Assembly (NCBI GenBank): GCA_036785325.1
Contig: JAXIVH010000050.1
Span: 992,001-1,056,000, forward strand
Length of the DNA: 64,000 nt
DNA from: Urophycis tenuis
Lineage: Eukaryota > Chordata > Actinopteri > Gadiformes > Phycidae
Reading direction: 5' to 3'
Positions 35,545 to 48,850 of the stretch are shown piece by piece; the stretch's first letter is position 1; every line of letters starts with the position of its first letter. The notes under the pieces are model-generated. The model worked only from the letters and a program-made list of their open reading frames with translations. It was not told the origin of the DNA and did not search any database. Position numbers and translations under genes: made by a program.

Positions 35545-38325
35545 TATCTCGATGACCCCCCCCACCTCATCCAACGACTCGGTAGTTGAATAGGGGATCG
35601 AAGGCAGTTGCACTCGCCAATATCTAGTCATCCGCAGCTCTCTTTTCCCATATTACCAAGAATGAAGTAAAACGAAATGGTTATCTGTCTTGTTGTGATA
35701 TAACCGCTGATTTGGAGATATAGACTTGTTTTTCCTTTTCCCAAAGGTTTTCTTTGTTCCAAGATGAAGGTCAATCTAGTTTGATTGAAGGTACTTCCAA
35801 TGCATTGGTATATTTACTTATTTGAATAAAGACGAGTCACAGCTGGAGTGAGACTTTTCTTTTCCATTTCTATTTCAGTATAAACGTGCTATCGAAATAT
35901 TAGGACACGTCATCAGTAGTGGACCCTGGGATCATAGGGTGTTTCTGGCCATTGTCACTATACACCCTCACCCAAGGGAGGCCCCCCCGAGAGTGATCAA
36001 TTCTCAAGGTGTGTCGTTTCCGAAATGGAATTGGTATTGGGTTTAAACTTTTTTAGGAGTGATCATTTGTTGAGGTAACGTCGAGGTAAGTAAAGGTAAG
36101 TAAAACACTTTTTAGGATACATTGTTTTGGTTATGGAGAGGAGGGGGCACATACTTACCCCCTGACCAGCACAAACCAGTTGTTAACACCGCTAGGTAGC
36201 CCTGGTTTGGCCAATCAGGGCCGGAGCTTGGTTCTTGTCCTCTGTTGGGTCCAGATGAACTAGCAGAAAACTGGGGTCACGAAGGACCGAGGCCAGCCGT
36301 GACAAAGCACTGCCTCCACGGTCCCCCAATGCAGCTATCCTCAGCGATGGGTGTCCAGACCTAGGAAAGACCAAGACCAGCCCCGACCAGCGGTGCCTTC
36401 CCAGTCGGTCCCAGGGTAGGAAAGGCCAAGGCCAGCCGCGACTAAGCACTGCCTCCCTGGCCCCTCCAGGACCCCATGCCGAACAGCCTGTTAATAACAA
36501 TTCCTGTGCCCCATACACCGCGCGACTACAGAGATTGTGTAGGAAGTTGACCTTAGAGAAGACTCAATGGCTTACTTTCCTCACCCAAAACAACAATTTC
36601 TTGGGGTAGTCTATTCTCGCCGTAGGTACTTCGGTAATGGGTTTTTTTGTGAAAAGTTTTCCGGATGAAATGCATGCTGGGTAATTGTCTTCTTCCTCCA
36701 ATATGTCAAGTGTAGGTTAAGGTTAGGGTAGATTTAGGGGTAGAGTTAGCAGTTAACCTTAACGTTAGGTTTGAAGTAAATGGGAGGGGTTGCGGTTAGG
36801 GTTAAGGTTAGGGCTGAGGTTAGGGTTAGGTATAAGGTTACGGTTTAGGGTTAAGGTTAGGGTTAAGGTTAGGGTTACGGTTAGGGCTAAGGTTAGGGCT
36901 AAGGTTAGAGTAAGGGTTAGGGTTAGCGTTACGGTTAGGGTAAGGTTAGGGTTAGGGTTAGAGGTTAGGGGTTAGGGGTTAGGGTTAAGATGAGGGCTGA
37001 GGTTAGGGTTAAGGTTAGGGCTGAGGTTAGGGTTAGGTTTAAGGTTAGGGATAAGGTTAGGGTTGGGGTTACGGCTGAGATTGGGGTTAAGGTTAGGGTT
37101 GAGGTTAGGGTTAGTGTTATGGATAAGGTTAGGTTAAGTGTTAGGGCCAAGGTTAGGGTTAAGGTTATGGTTAAGATTAGGGTTAGGGCTAGAATTAGGG
37201 TTAGGGCTAAGGTTAGGGTTAGGGTTATGGCTGAGGTTAGGGTTAAGGTTAGGTTTGAGGTTAGTGTTAAGGTTAGGGCCAAGGTTAGGGTTAGGGTTAA
37301 GGTTAGGGTTAGGGCTAAGGTTAGGGTTAGGGTTATGGCTGAGGCTAGGGTTAGGGCTAAAGTTAGGGCAAAGGTTAGAGTTAGGGTTAGCGTTAGAGTT
37401 AGGGTAGGGTTAGTGTTGGAGGTTAGGGTAGGCTTAGGGTTAGAGTTAGAGTAGGGGTTAGGGTTAGAGTTAGAGTAGGGGTTAGGGTTAGTGTTAAGGC
37501 TAAGGTTAGGGGTTGAGGTTAGTGTTAAGATTAGGGCCAAGGTAAGGGTTAGTGTTAGGGTTGGGTTAGGGTTAGGGCTAAGGTTAGGCCTATGGTTAGG
37601 GTTGGGGTTGAGGTTATCCCTAGGGTTAGAGTTAGAGCTAGAGATTGAAGAAGGTAGAGTCAAGGTGAGACAGTCTGTACGGACTGAACTCACCCCCGCC
37701 GGATCGGGCTAGTACACTCTATCTCCCCCAACTCCCTCATTTCCATGAGGGAAGACAGGGGAGAAGAGATGGGAGGAGTATATATATTTAATATATTTTT
37801 TTTTAGTAAATAAATACATCGAGAGACTCACCGCTGGAGTGGGTTTTAATCTTTGTATTCAAGGTTGTTCCTCCTCTTTTGATTCCTCGCTGGTGGTGCG
37901 TCGTCTCCACCTAGTGGTCGTTTTGTGAAGAAGAGTTATAGAAATAGAAATAGAAATACTCTATTGTTCCCAGGTTGGGAAATTGCATTAATAGGTAAGT
38001 AATAATAATAATAATAATAATAGGTAATTGCAATAGTTGGTAAGGTAATCTATATTTAATTTATTTATTTATATTTGTATATTTATTTAGTCTATTTATT
38101 TATTCATTTTTGTTTATTTATTTATTTAGATAAAGAGGATCACAGCTGGAGTGAGTTTTTAGTCTTTGTGTTAAAGGCTGGTTGCCTTCTTTTGATTCTT
38201 CAGTGGTGGTCCATCGCCTCCATCTAGTGGTCGTTTTGTGAATAACAGTTGGTAAGGTAATATAAATGGGTTGTGTAGAGAGCCCGTTCTTTCGATGGCC
38301 CTGGCTCGGTTAGGTTCGTTAGAGT
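35545..38325. repeat. U12: macrosatellite unit, long form (2781 bp)
   Basis: Array 36714-37642. Carries GGGTTTAAAC near 36041, a variant shared with U4, U6 and V2. Third and last unit of the fourth S-L-L set. Confidence 0.95.
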
Positions 38326-41300
38326 TATCTCGATGACCCCCCCCCCACCTCATCCAACGACTCGGTTGTTGAATAGGGGATCAAAGGCAGTTGCACTCGC
38401 CAATATCTAGTCATCCGCAGCTCTCTTTTCCCATATTACCAAGAATGAAGTAAAACGAAATGGTTATCTGTCTTGTTGTGATATAACCGCTGATTTGGAG
38501 ATATAGACTTGTTTTTCCTTTTCCCAAAGGTTTTCTTTGTTCCAAGATGAAGGTCAATCTAGTTTGAGTGAAGGTACTTCCAATGCATTGGTATATTTAC
38601 TTATTTGAATAAAGACGAGTCACAGCTGGAGTGAGACTTTTCTTTTCCATTTCTATTTTAGTATAAACGTGCTATCGAAATATTAGGACACGTCATCAGT
38701 AGTGGACCCTGGGATCATAGGGTGTTTCTGGCCATTGTCACTATACACCCTCACCCAAGGGAGGCCCCCCCGAGAGTGATCAATTCTCAAGGTGTGTCGT
38801 TTCCGAAATGGAATTGGTATTGGGTTTAAGCTTTTTTAGGAGTGATCATTTGTTGAGGTAACGTCGAGGTAAGTAAAGGTAAGTAAAACACTTTTTAGGA
38901 TACATTGTTTTGGTTATGGAGAGGAGGGGGCACATACTTACCCCCTGACCAGCACAAACCAGTTGTTAACACCGCTAGGTAGCCCTGGTTTGGCCAATCA
39001 GGGCCGGAGCTTGGTTCTTGTCCTCTGTTGGGTCCAGATGAACTAGCAGAAAACTGGGGTCACGAAGGACCGAGGCCAGCCGTGACAAAGCACTGCCTCC
39101 ACGGTCCCCCAATGCAGCTATCCTCAGCGATGGGTGTCCAGACCTAGGAAAGACCAAGACCAGCCCCGACCAGCGGTGCCTTCCCAGTCGGTCCCAGGGT
39201 AGGAAAGGCCAAGGCCAGCCGCGACTAAGCACTGCCTCCCTGGCCCCTCCAGGACCCCATGCCGAACAGCCTGTTAATAACAATTCCTGTGCCCCATACA
39301 CCGCGCGACTACAGCGATTGTGTAGGAAGTTGACCTTAGAGAAGACTCAATGGCTTACTTTCCTCACCCAAAACAACAATTTCTTGGGGTAGTCTATTCT
39401 CGCCGTAGGTACTTCGGTAATGGGTTTTTTTGTGAAAAGTTTTCCGGATGAAATGCATGCTGGGTAATTGTCTTCTTCCTCCAATATGTCAAGTGTAGGT
39501 TAAGGTTAGGGTAGATTTAGGGGTAGAGTTAGCAGTTAACCTTAACGTTAGGTTTGAAGTAAATGGGAGGGGTTGCGGTTAGGGTTAAGGTTAGGGCTGA
39601 GGTTAGGGTTAGGTATAAGGTTACGGTTTAGGGTTAAGGTTAGGGTTAAGGTTAGGGTTACGGTTAGGGCTAAGGTTAGGGCTAAGGTTAGAGTAAGGGT
39701 TAGGGTTAGCGTTACGGTTAGGGTAAGGTTAGGGTTAGGGTTAGAGGTTAGGGGTTAGGGGTTAGGGTTAAGATGAGGGCTGAGGTTAGGGTTAAGGTTA
39801 GGGCTGAGGTTAGGGTTAGGTTTAAGGTTAGGGATAAGGTTAGGGTTGGGGTTACGGCTGAGATTGGGGTTAAGGTTAGGGTTGAGGTTAGGGTTAGTGT
39901 TATGGATAAGGTTAGGTTAAGTGTTAGGGCCAAGGTTAGGGTTAAGGTTATGGTTAAGATTAGGGTTAGGGCTAGAATTAGGGTTAGGGCTAAGGTTAGG
40001 GTTAGGGTTATGGCTGAGGTTAGGGTTAAGGTTAGGTTTGAGGTTAGTGTTAAGGTTAGGGCCAAGGTTAGGGTTAGGGTTAAGGTTAGGGTTAGGGCTA
40101 AGGTTAGGGTTAGGGTTATGGCTGAGGCTAGGGTTAGGGCTAAAGTTAGGGCAAAGGTTAGAGTTAGGGTTAGCGTTAGAGTTAGGGTAGGGTTAGTGTT
40201 GGAGGTTAGGGTAGGCTTAGGGTTAGAGTTAGAGTAGGGGTTAGGGTTAGAGTTAGAGTAGGGGTTAGGGTTAGTGTTAAAGGGATATTCCGCCATTTTT
40301 GGAAATAAGCTCATTTTCCACCTTCCCTCAAGCAAAACAATCGATCTTTACCCTTTTCCCGTTCATCCAGCCGTTCTGTGAGTCTGGGGGTACAACTTTT
40401 AGCTGTAGCTTAGCATAGATCATTGAATCGGATTAGACCATTAGCATCTCGCCCGCTTAAAAGTGACTACGATTTCCGGAATTTTTCCATTTAAAACTTG
40501 TCTCTTCTCAAGTTTGAAAGTGCAATAAGACCAACGGAAAATGAAACGTGGCGATTTTCTAGGCCGATTTTACCCGGAACTATATTCTCTTTCTGGCGTA
40601 ATAATCAAGGAAAGTTGCAAAGGTACCATGGGCGCAGTGATATGACGCGCCTCAAAGTATAGTCCCGGTAATCACGTTGGTTGTATTGCCGGAAGAAGCC
40701 TACAGGGACTATTGAGGCGCTGCGTCATATCACTACGCCCATGGTACCTTTGCAACTTTCCTTGATTATTACGCCAGAAAGAGAATATAGTTCCGGGTAA
40801 AATCAGCCTAGAAAATCGCCACGTTTCATTTTCCGTTGGTCTTATTGCACTTTCAAACTTGAGAAGAGACAAGTTTTAAATGGAAAAATTCCGGAAATCG
40901 TAGTCACTTTTAAACGTGCGAGATGCTAATGGTCTAATCCGATTCAATGATCTATGCTAAGCTACAGCTAAAAGTTGTACCCCCAGACTCACAGAACGGC
41001 TGGATGAACGGGAAAAGGGTAAAGATCGATTGTTTTGCTCGAGGGAAGGTGGAAAATGAGCTTATTTCCAAAAATGGCGGAATATCCCTTTAAGGCTAAG
41101 GTTAGGGGTTGAGGTTAGTGTTAAATTAGGGCCAAGGTAAGGGTTAGTGTTAGGGTTGAGTTAGGGTTAGGGCTAAGGTTAGGCCTATGGTTAGGGTTGG
41201 GGTTGAGGTTATCCCTAGGGTTAGAGTTAGAGCTAGAGATTGAGGAAGGTAGAGTCAAGGTGAGACAGTCTGTACGGACTGAACTCACCCCCGCCGGATC

Positions 41301-41923
41301 GGGCTAGTACACTCTATCTCCCCCAACTCCCTCATTTCCATGAGGGAAGACAGGGGAGAAGAGATGGGAGGAGTATATATATTTAATATATATTTTTTTA
41401 GTAAATAAATACATCGAGAGACTCACAGCTGGAGTGGGTTTTAATCTTTGTATTCAAGGTTGTTCCTCCTCTTTTGATTCCTCGCTGGTGGTGCGTCGTC
41501 TCCACCTAGTGGTCGTTTTGTGAAGAAGAGTTATAGAAATAGAAATAGAAATACTCTATTGTTCCCAGGTTGGGAAATTGCATTAATAGGTAAGTAATAA
41601 TAATAATAACAATAATAATAGGTAATTGCAATAGTTGGTAAGGTAATCTATATTTAATTTATTTATTTATATTTGTATATTTATTTAGTCTATTTATTTA
41701 TTCATTTTTGTTTATTTATTTATTTAGATAAAGAGGATCACAGCTGGAGTGAGTTTTTAGTCTTTGTGTTAAAGGCTGGTTGCCTTCTTTTGATTCTTCA
41801 GTGGTGGTCCATCGCCTCCATCTAGTGGTCGTTTTGTGAATAACAGTTGGTAAGGTAATATAAATGGGTTGTGTAGAGAGCCCGTTCTTTCGATGGCCCT
41901 GGCTCGGTTAGGTTCGTTAGAGT
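38326..41923. repeat. U13: macrosatellite unit, long form carrying a MITE (3598 bp)
   Basis: The telomere-like array runs 39497-40276 and resumes 41094-41238 after the foldback element. Subtracting 809 bp of element and 4 bp of target duplication leaves 2785 bp, an ordinary long unit. GGTTGTTGAAT near 38365 matches U4, U6 and the stub U18. Confidence 0.95.
40277..41093. mobile_element. Foldback MITE with TTAA target duplication (T2/Kolobok-like)
   Basis: The element spans 40281-41089 (809 bp), flanked by TTAA at 40277-40280 and 41090-41093. The intact site in sister units reads GTGTTAAGGC. Two arms of ~386 and ~385 bp (40281-40666 and 40705-41089) are near-perfect inverted copies starting AGGGATATTCCGCC, with a ~38-bp loop. 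It encodes no transposase and is non-autonomous. TTAA plus AGG-purine ends fits the T2-MITE/Kolobok pattern; piggyBac elements also use TTAA but usually have different ends. It is present in only one unit, so it inserted after that unit was copied. Confidence 0.85.
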
Positions 41924-44692
41924 TATCTCGATGACCCCCCCCACCTCATCCAACGACTCGGTAGTTGAATAGGGGATCAAAGGCAGTTGCACTCGCCAAT
42001 ATCTAGTCATCCGCAGCTCTCTTTTCCCATATTACCAAGAATGAAGTAAAACGAAATGGTTATCTGTCTTGTTGTGATATAACCGCTGATTTGGAGATAT
42101 AGACTTGTTTTTCCTTTTCCCAAAGGTTTTCTTTGTTCCAAGATGAAGGTCAATCTAGTTTGATTGAAGGTACTTCCAATGCATTGGTATATTTACTTAT
42201 TTGAATAAAGACGAGTCACAGCTGGAGTGAGACTTTTCTTTTCCATTTCTATTTCAGTATAAACGTGCTATCGAAATATTAGGACACGTCATCAGTAGTG
42301 GACCCTGGGATCATAGGGTGTTTCTGGCCATTGTCACTATACACCCTCACCCAAGGGAGGCCCCCCCGAGAGTGATCAATTCTCAAGGTGTGTCGTTTCC
42401 GAAATGGAATTGGTATTGGGTTTAAGCTTTTTTAGGAGTGATCATTTGTTGAGGTAACGTCGAGGTAAGTAAAGGTAAGTAAAACACTTTTTAGGATACA
42501 TTGTTTTGGTTATGGAGAGGAGGGGGCACATACTTACCCCCTGACCAGCACAAACCAGTTGTTAACACCGCTAGGTAGCCCTGGTTTGGCCAATCAGGGC
42601 CGGAGCTTGGTTCTTGTCCTCTGTTGGGTCCAGATGAACTAGCAGAAAACTGGGGTCACGAAGGACCGAGGCCAGCCGTGACAAAGCACTGCCTCCACGG
42701 TCCCCCAATGCAGCTATCCTCAGCGATGGGTGTCCAGACCTAGGAAAGACCAAGACCAGCCCCGACCAGCGGTGCCTTCCCAGTCGGTCCCAGGGTAGGA
42801 AAGGCCAAGGCCAGCCGCGACTAAGCACTGCCTCCCTGGCCCCTCCAGGACCCCATGCCGAACAGCCTGTTAATAACAATTCCTGTGCCCCATACACCGC
42901 GCGACTACAGAGATTGTGTAGGAAGTTGACCTTAGAGAAGACTCAATGGCTTACTTTCCTCACCCAAAACAACAATTTCTTGGGGTAGTCTATTCTCGCC
43001 GTAGGTACTTCGGTAATGGGTTTTTTTGTGAAAAGTTTTCCGGATGAAATGCATGCTGGGTAATTGTCTTCTTCCTCCAATATGTCAAGTGTAGGTTAAG
43101 GTTAGGGTAGATTTAGGGGTAGAGTTAGCAGTTAACCTTAACGTTAGGTTTGAAGTAAATGGGAGGGGTTGCGGTTAGGGTTAAGGTTAGGGCTGAGGTT
43201 AGGGTTAGGTATAAGGTTACGGTTTAGGGTTAAGGTTAGGGTTAAGGTTAGGGTTACGGTTAGGGCTAAGGTTAGGGCTAAGGTTAGAGTAAGGGTTAGG
43301 GTTAGCGTTACGGTTAGGGTAAGGTTAGGGTTAGAGGTTAGGGGTTAGGGGTTAGGGTTAAGATGAGGGCTGAGGTTAGGTTTAAGGTTAGGGCTGAGGT
43401 TAGGGTTAGGTTTAAGGTTAGGGATAAGGTTAGGGTTGGGGTTACGGCTGAGATTGGGGTTAAGGTTAGGGTTGAGGTTAGGGTTAGTGTTATGGATAAG
43501 GTTAGGTTAAGTGTTAGGGCCAAGGTTAGGGTTAAGGTTATGGTTAAGATTAGGGTTAGGGCTAGAATTAGGGTTAGGGCTAAGGTTAGGGTTAGGGTTA
43601 TGGCTGAGGTTAGGGTTAAGGTTAGGTTTGAGGTTAGTGTTAAGGTTAGGGCCAAGGTTAGGGTTAGGGTTAAGGTTAGGGTTAGGGCTAAGGTTAGGGT
43701 TAGGGTTATGGCTGAGGCTAGGGTTAGGGCTAAAGTTAGGGCAAAGGTTAGAGTTAGGGTTAGCGTTAGAGTTAGGGTAGGGTTAGTGTTGGAGGTTAGG
43801 GTAGGCTTAGGGTTAGAGTTAGAGTAGGGGTTAGGGTTAGAGTTAGAGTAGGGGTTAGGGTTAGTGTTAAGGCTAAGGTTAGGGGTTGAGGTTAGTGTTA
43901 AGATTAGGGCCAAGGTAAGGGTTAGTGTTAGGGTTGAGTTAGGGTTAGGGCTAAGGTTAGGCCTATGGTTAGGGTTGGGGTTGAGGTTATCCCTAGGGTT
44001 AGAGTTAGAGCTAGAGATTGAGGAAGGTAGAGTCAAGGTGAGACAGTCTGTACGGACTGAACTCACCCCCGCCGGATCGGGCTAGTACACTCTATCTCCC
44101 CCAACAACCTCATTTCCATGAGGGAAGACAGGGGAAAAGAGATGGGAGGAGTATATATATTTAATATTTTTTTTTTTAGTAAATAAATACATCGAGAGAC
44201 TCACAGCTGGAGTGGGTTTTAATCTTTGTATTCAAGGTTGTTCCTCCTCTTTTGATTCCTCGCTGGTGGTGCGTCGTCTCCACCTAGTGGTCGTTTTGTG
44301 AAGAAGAGTTATAGAAATAGAAATAGAAATACTCTATTGTTCCCAGGTTGGGAAATTGCATTAATAGGTAAGTAATAATAATAATAATAGGTAATTGCAA
44401 TAGTTGGTAAGGTAATCTATATTTAATTTATTTATGTATATTTGTATATTTATTTAGTCTATTTATTTATTCATTTTTGTTTATTTATTTATTTAGATAA
44501 AGAGGATCACAGCTGGAGTGAGTTTTTAGTCTTTGTGTTAAAGGCTGGTTGCCTTCTTTTGATTCTTCAGTGGTGGTCCATCGCCTCCATCTAGTGGTCG
44601 TTTTGTGAATAACAGTTGGTAAGGTAATATAAATGGGTTGTGTAGAGAGCCCGTTCTTTCGATCGCCCTGGCTCTGTTAGGTTCGTTAGAGT
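41924..44692. repeat. U14: macrosatellite unit, long form (2769 bp)
   Basis: Array 43093-44016, slightly shortened near 43330. Private changes include CCAACAACCTCATT near 44101 and a T11 run near 44167. Together with U13 it breaks the S-L-L order (four long units in a row, U11-U14). Confidence 0.95.
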
Positions 44693-46777
44693 TATCTCGA
44701 TGACCCCCCCCCACCTCATCCAACGACTCGGTAGTTGAATAGGGGATCAAAGGCAGTTGCACTCGCCAATATCTAGTCATCCGCAGCTCTCTTTTCCCAT
44801 ATTACCAAGAATGAAGTAAAACGAAATGGTTATCTGTCTTGTTGTGATATAACCGCTGATTTGGAGATATAGACTTGTTTTTCCTTTTCCCAAAGGTTTT
44901 CTTTGTTCCAAGATGAAGGTCAATCTAGTTTGATTGAAGGTACTTCCAATGCATTGGTATATTTACTTATTTGAATAAAGACGAGTCACAGCTGGAGTGA
45001 GACTTTTCTTTTCCATTTCTATTTTAGTATAAACGTGCTATCGAAATATTAGGACACGTCATCAGTAGTGGACCCTGGGATCATAGGGTGTTTCTGGCCA
45101 TTGTCACTATACACCCTCACCCAAGGGAGGCCCCCCCGAGAGTGATCAATTCTCAAGGTGTGTCGTTTCCGAAATGGAATTGGTATTGGGTTTAAGCTTT
45201 TTTAGGAGTGATCATTTGTTGAGGTAACGTCGAGGTAAGTAAAGGTAAGTAAAACACTTTTTAGGATACATTGTTTTGGTTATGGAGAGGAGGGGGCACA
45301 TACTTACCCCCTGACCAGCACAAACCAGTTGTTAACACCGCTAGGTAGCCCTGGTTTGGCCAATCAGGGCCGGAGCTTGGTTCTTGTCCTCTGTTGGGTC
45401 CAGATGAACTAGCAGAAAACTGGGGTCACGAAGGACCGAGGCCAGCCGTGACAAAGCACTGCCTCCACGGTCCCCCAATGCAGCTATCCTCAGCGATGGG
45501 TGTCCAGACCTAGGAAAGACCAAGACCAGCCCCGACCAGCGGTGCCTTCCCAGTCGGTCCCAGGGTAGGAAAGGCCAAGGCCAGCCGCGACTAAGCACTG
45601 CCTCCCTGGCCCCTCCAGGACCCCATGCCGAACAGCCTGTTAATAACAATTCCTGTGCCCCATACACCGCGCGACTACAGAGATTGTGTAGGAAGTTGAC
45701 CTTAGAGAAGACTCAATGGCTTACTTTCCTCACCCAAAACAACAATTTCTTGGGGTAGTCTATTCTCGCCGTAGGTACTTGGGTAATGGGTTTTTTTGTG
45801 AAAAGTTTTCCGGATGAAATGCATGCTGGGTAATTGTCTTCTTCCTCCAATATGTCAAGTGTAGGTTAAGGTTAGGGTAGATTTAGGGGTAGAGTTAGCA
45901 GTTAACCTTAACGTTAGGTTTGAAGTAAATGGGAGGGGTTGCGGTTAGGGTTAAGGTTAGGGCTGAGGTTAGGGTTAGGTATAAGGTTACGGTTTAGGGT
46001 TAAGGTTAGGGTTAAGGTTAGGGTTACGGTTAGGGCTAAGGTTAGAGTAAGGGTTAGGGTTAGCGTTACGGTTAGGGTAAGGTTAGGGTTAGAGGTTAGG
46101 GGTTAGGGTTAAGATGAGGGCTGAGGTTAGGGTTAAGGTTAGGGCTGAGGTTAGGGTTAGGTTTAAGGTTAGGGATAAGGTTAGGGTTGGGGTTACGGCT
46201 GAGATTGGGGTTAAGGTTAGGGTTGAGGTTAGGGTTAGTGTTATGGATAAGGTTAGGTTAAGTGTTAGGGCCAAGGTTAGGGTTAAGGTTATGGTTAAGA
46301 TTAGGGTTAGGGCTAGAATTAGGGTTAGGGCTAAGGTTAGGGTTAGGGCTAGAATTAGGGTTAGGGCTAAGGTTAGGGTTAGGGTTATGGCTGAGGTTAG
46401 GGTTAAGGTTAGGTTTGAGGTTAGTGTTAAGGTTAGGGCCAAGGTTAGGGTTAGGGTTAAGGTTAGGGTTAGGGCTAAGGTTAGGGTTAGGGTTATGGCT
46501 GAGGCTAGGGTTAGGGCTAAAGTTAGGGCAAAGGTTAGAGTTAGGGTTAGCGTTAGAGTTAGGGTAGGGTTAGTGTTGGAGGTTAGGGTAGGCTTAGGGT
46601 TAGAGTTAGAGTAGGGGTTAGGGTTAGAGTTAGAGTAGGGGTTAGGGTTAGTGTTAAGGCTAAGGTTAGGGGTTGAGGTTAGTGTTAAGATTAGGGCCAA
46701 GGTAAGGGTTAGTGTTAGGGTTGAGTTAGGGTTAGGGCTAAGGTTAGGCCTATGGTTAGGGTTGGGTTCGTTAGAGT
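44693..46777. repeat. U15: macrosatellite unit, short form (2085 bp)
   Basis: Array 45863-46767. A 36-bp step (GCTAGAATTAGGGTTAGG plus the next 18 bp) is duplicated in tandem at about 46311-46382, while a short stretch near 46030 is missing. Confidence 0.95.
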
Positions 46778-48850
46778 TATCTCGATGACCCCCCCCACCT
46801 CATCCAACGACTCGGTAGTTGAATAGGGGATCAAAGGCAGTTGCACTCGCCAATATCTAGTCATCCGCAGCTCTCTTTTCCCATATTACCAAGAATGAAG
46901 TAAAACGAAATGGTTATCTGTCTTGTTGTGATATAACCGCTGATTTGGAGATATAGACTTGTTTTTCCTTTTCCCAAAGGTTTTCTTTGTTCCAAGATGA
47001 AGGTCAATCTAGTTTGATTGAAGGTACTTCCAATGCATTGGTATATTTACTTATTTGAATAAAGACGAGTCACAGCTGGAGTGAGACTTTTCTTTTCCAT
47101 TTCTATTTTAGTATAAACATGCTATCGAAATATTAGGACACGTCATCAGTAGTGGACCCTGGGATCATAGGGTGTTTCTGGCCATTGTCACTATACACCC
47201 TCACCCAAGGGAGGCCCCCCCGAGAGTGATCAATTCTCAAGGTGTGTCGTTTCCAAAATGGAATTGGTATTGGGTTTAAGCTTTTTTAGGAGTGATCATT
47301 TGTTGAGGTAACGTCGAGGTAAGTAAAGGTAAGTAAAACACTTTTTAGGATACATTGTTTTGGTTATGGAGAGGAGGGGGCACATACTTACCCCCTGACC
47401 AGCACAAACCAGTTGTTAACACCGCTAGGTAGCCCTGGTTTGGCCAATCAGGGCCGGAGCTTGGTTCTTGTCCTCTGTTGGGTCCAGATGAACTAGCAGA
47501 AAACTGGGGTCACGAAGGACCGAGGCCAGCCGTGACAAAGCACTGCCTCCACGGTCCCCCAATGCAGCTATCCTCAGCGATGGGTGTCCAGACCTAGGAA
47601 AGACCAAGACCAGCCCCGACCAGCGGTGCCTTCCCAGTCGGTCCCAGGGTAGGAAAGGCCAAGGCCAGCCGCGACTAAGCACTGCCTCCCTGGCCCCTCC
47701 AGGACCCCATGCCGAACAGCCTGTTAATAACAATTCCTGTGCCCCATACACCGCGCGACTACAGAGATTGTGTAGGAAGTTGACCTTAGAGAAGACTCAA
47801 TGGCTTACTTTCCTCACCCAAAACAACAATTTCTTGGGGTAGTCTATTCTCGCCGTAGGTACTTCGGTAATGGGTTTTTTTGTGAAAAGTTTTCCGGATG
47901 AAATGCATGCTGGGTAATTGTCTTCTTCCTCCAATATGTCAAGTGTAGGTTAAGGTTAGGGTAGATTTAGGGGTAGAGTTAGCAGTTAACCTTAACGTTA
48001 GGTTTGAAGTAAATGGGAGGGGTTGCGGTTAGGGTTAAGGTTAGGGCTGAGGTTAGGGTTAGGTATAAGGTTACGGTTTAGGGTTAAGGTTAGGGTTAAG
48101 GTTAGGGTTACGGTTAGGGCTAAGGTTAGGGCTAAGGTTAGAGTAAGGGTTAGGGTTAGCGTTACGGTTAGGGTAAGGTTAGGGTTAGGGTTAGAGGTTA
48201 GGGGTTAGGGGTTAGGGTTAAGATGAGGGCTGAGGTTAGGGTTAAGGTTAGGGCTGAGGTTAGGGTTAGGTTTAAGGTTAGGGATAAGGTTAGGGTTGGG
48301 GTTACGGCTGAGATTGGGGTTAAGGTTAGGGTTGAGGTTAGGGTTAGTGTTATGGATAAGGTTAGGTTAAGTGTTAGGGCCAAGGTTAGGGTTAAGGTTA
48401 TGGTTAAGATTAGGGTTAGGGCTAGAATTAGGGTTAGGGCTAAGGTTAGGGTTAGGGTTATGGCTGAGGTTAGGGTTAAGGTTAGGTTTGAGGTTAGTGT
48501 TAAGGTTAGGGCCAAGGTTAGGGTTAGGGTTAAGGTTAGGGTTAGGGCTAAGGTAAGGGTTAGGGTTATGGCTGAGGCTAGGGTTAGGGCTAAAGTTAGG
48601 GCAAAGGTTAGAGTTAGGGTTAGCGTTAGAGTTAGGGTAGGGTTAGTGTTGGAGGTTAGGGTAGGCTTAGGGTTAGAGTTAGAGTAGGGGTTAGGGTTAG
48701 AGTTAGAGTAGGGGTTAGGGTTAGTGTTAAGGCTAAGGTTAGGGGTTGAGGTTAGTGTTAAGATTAGGGCCAAGGTAAGGGTTAGTGTTAGGGTTGAGTT
48801 AGGGTTAGGGCTAAGGTTAGGCCTATGGTTAGGGTTGGGTTCGTTAGAGT
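46778..48850. repeat. U16: macrosatellite unit, short form (2073 bp)
   Basis: Array 47947-48840. With U15 it forms the only pair of adjacent short units. AACATGCT near 47117 is shared with U8. Confidence 0.95.

Noticed and set aside
40672..40872. 66-codon minus-strand frame in U13
   Set aside because: It lies in the loop and inner arm of the foldback MITE, has no transposase motif and is best explained as chance.
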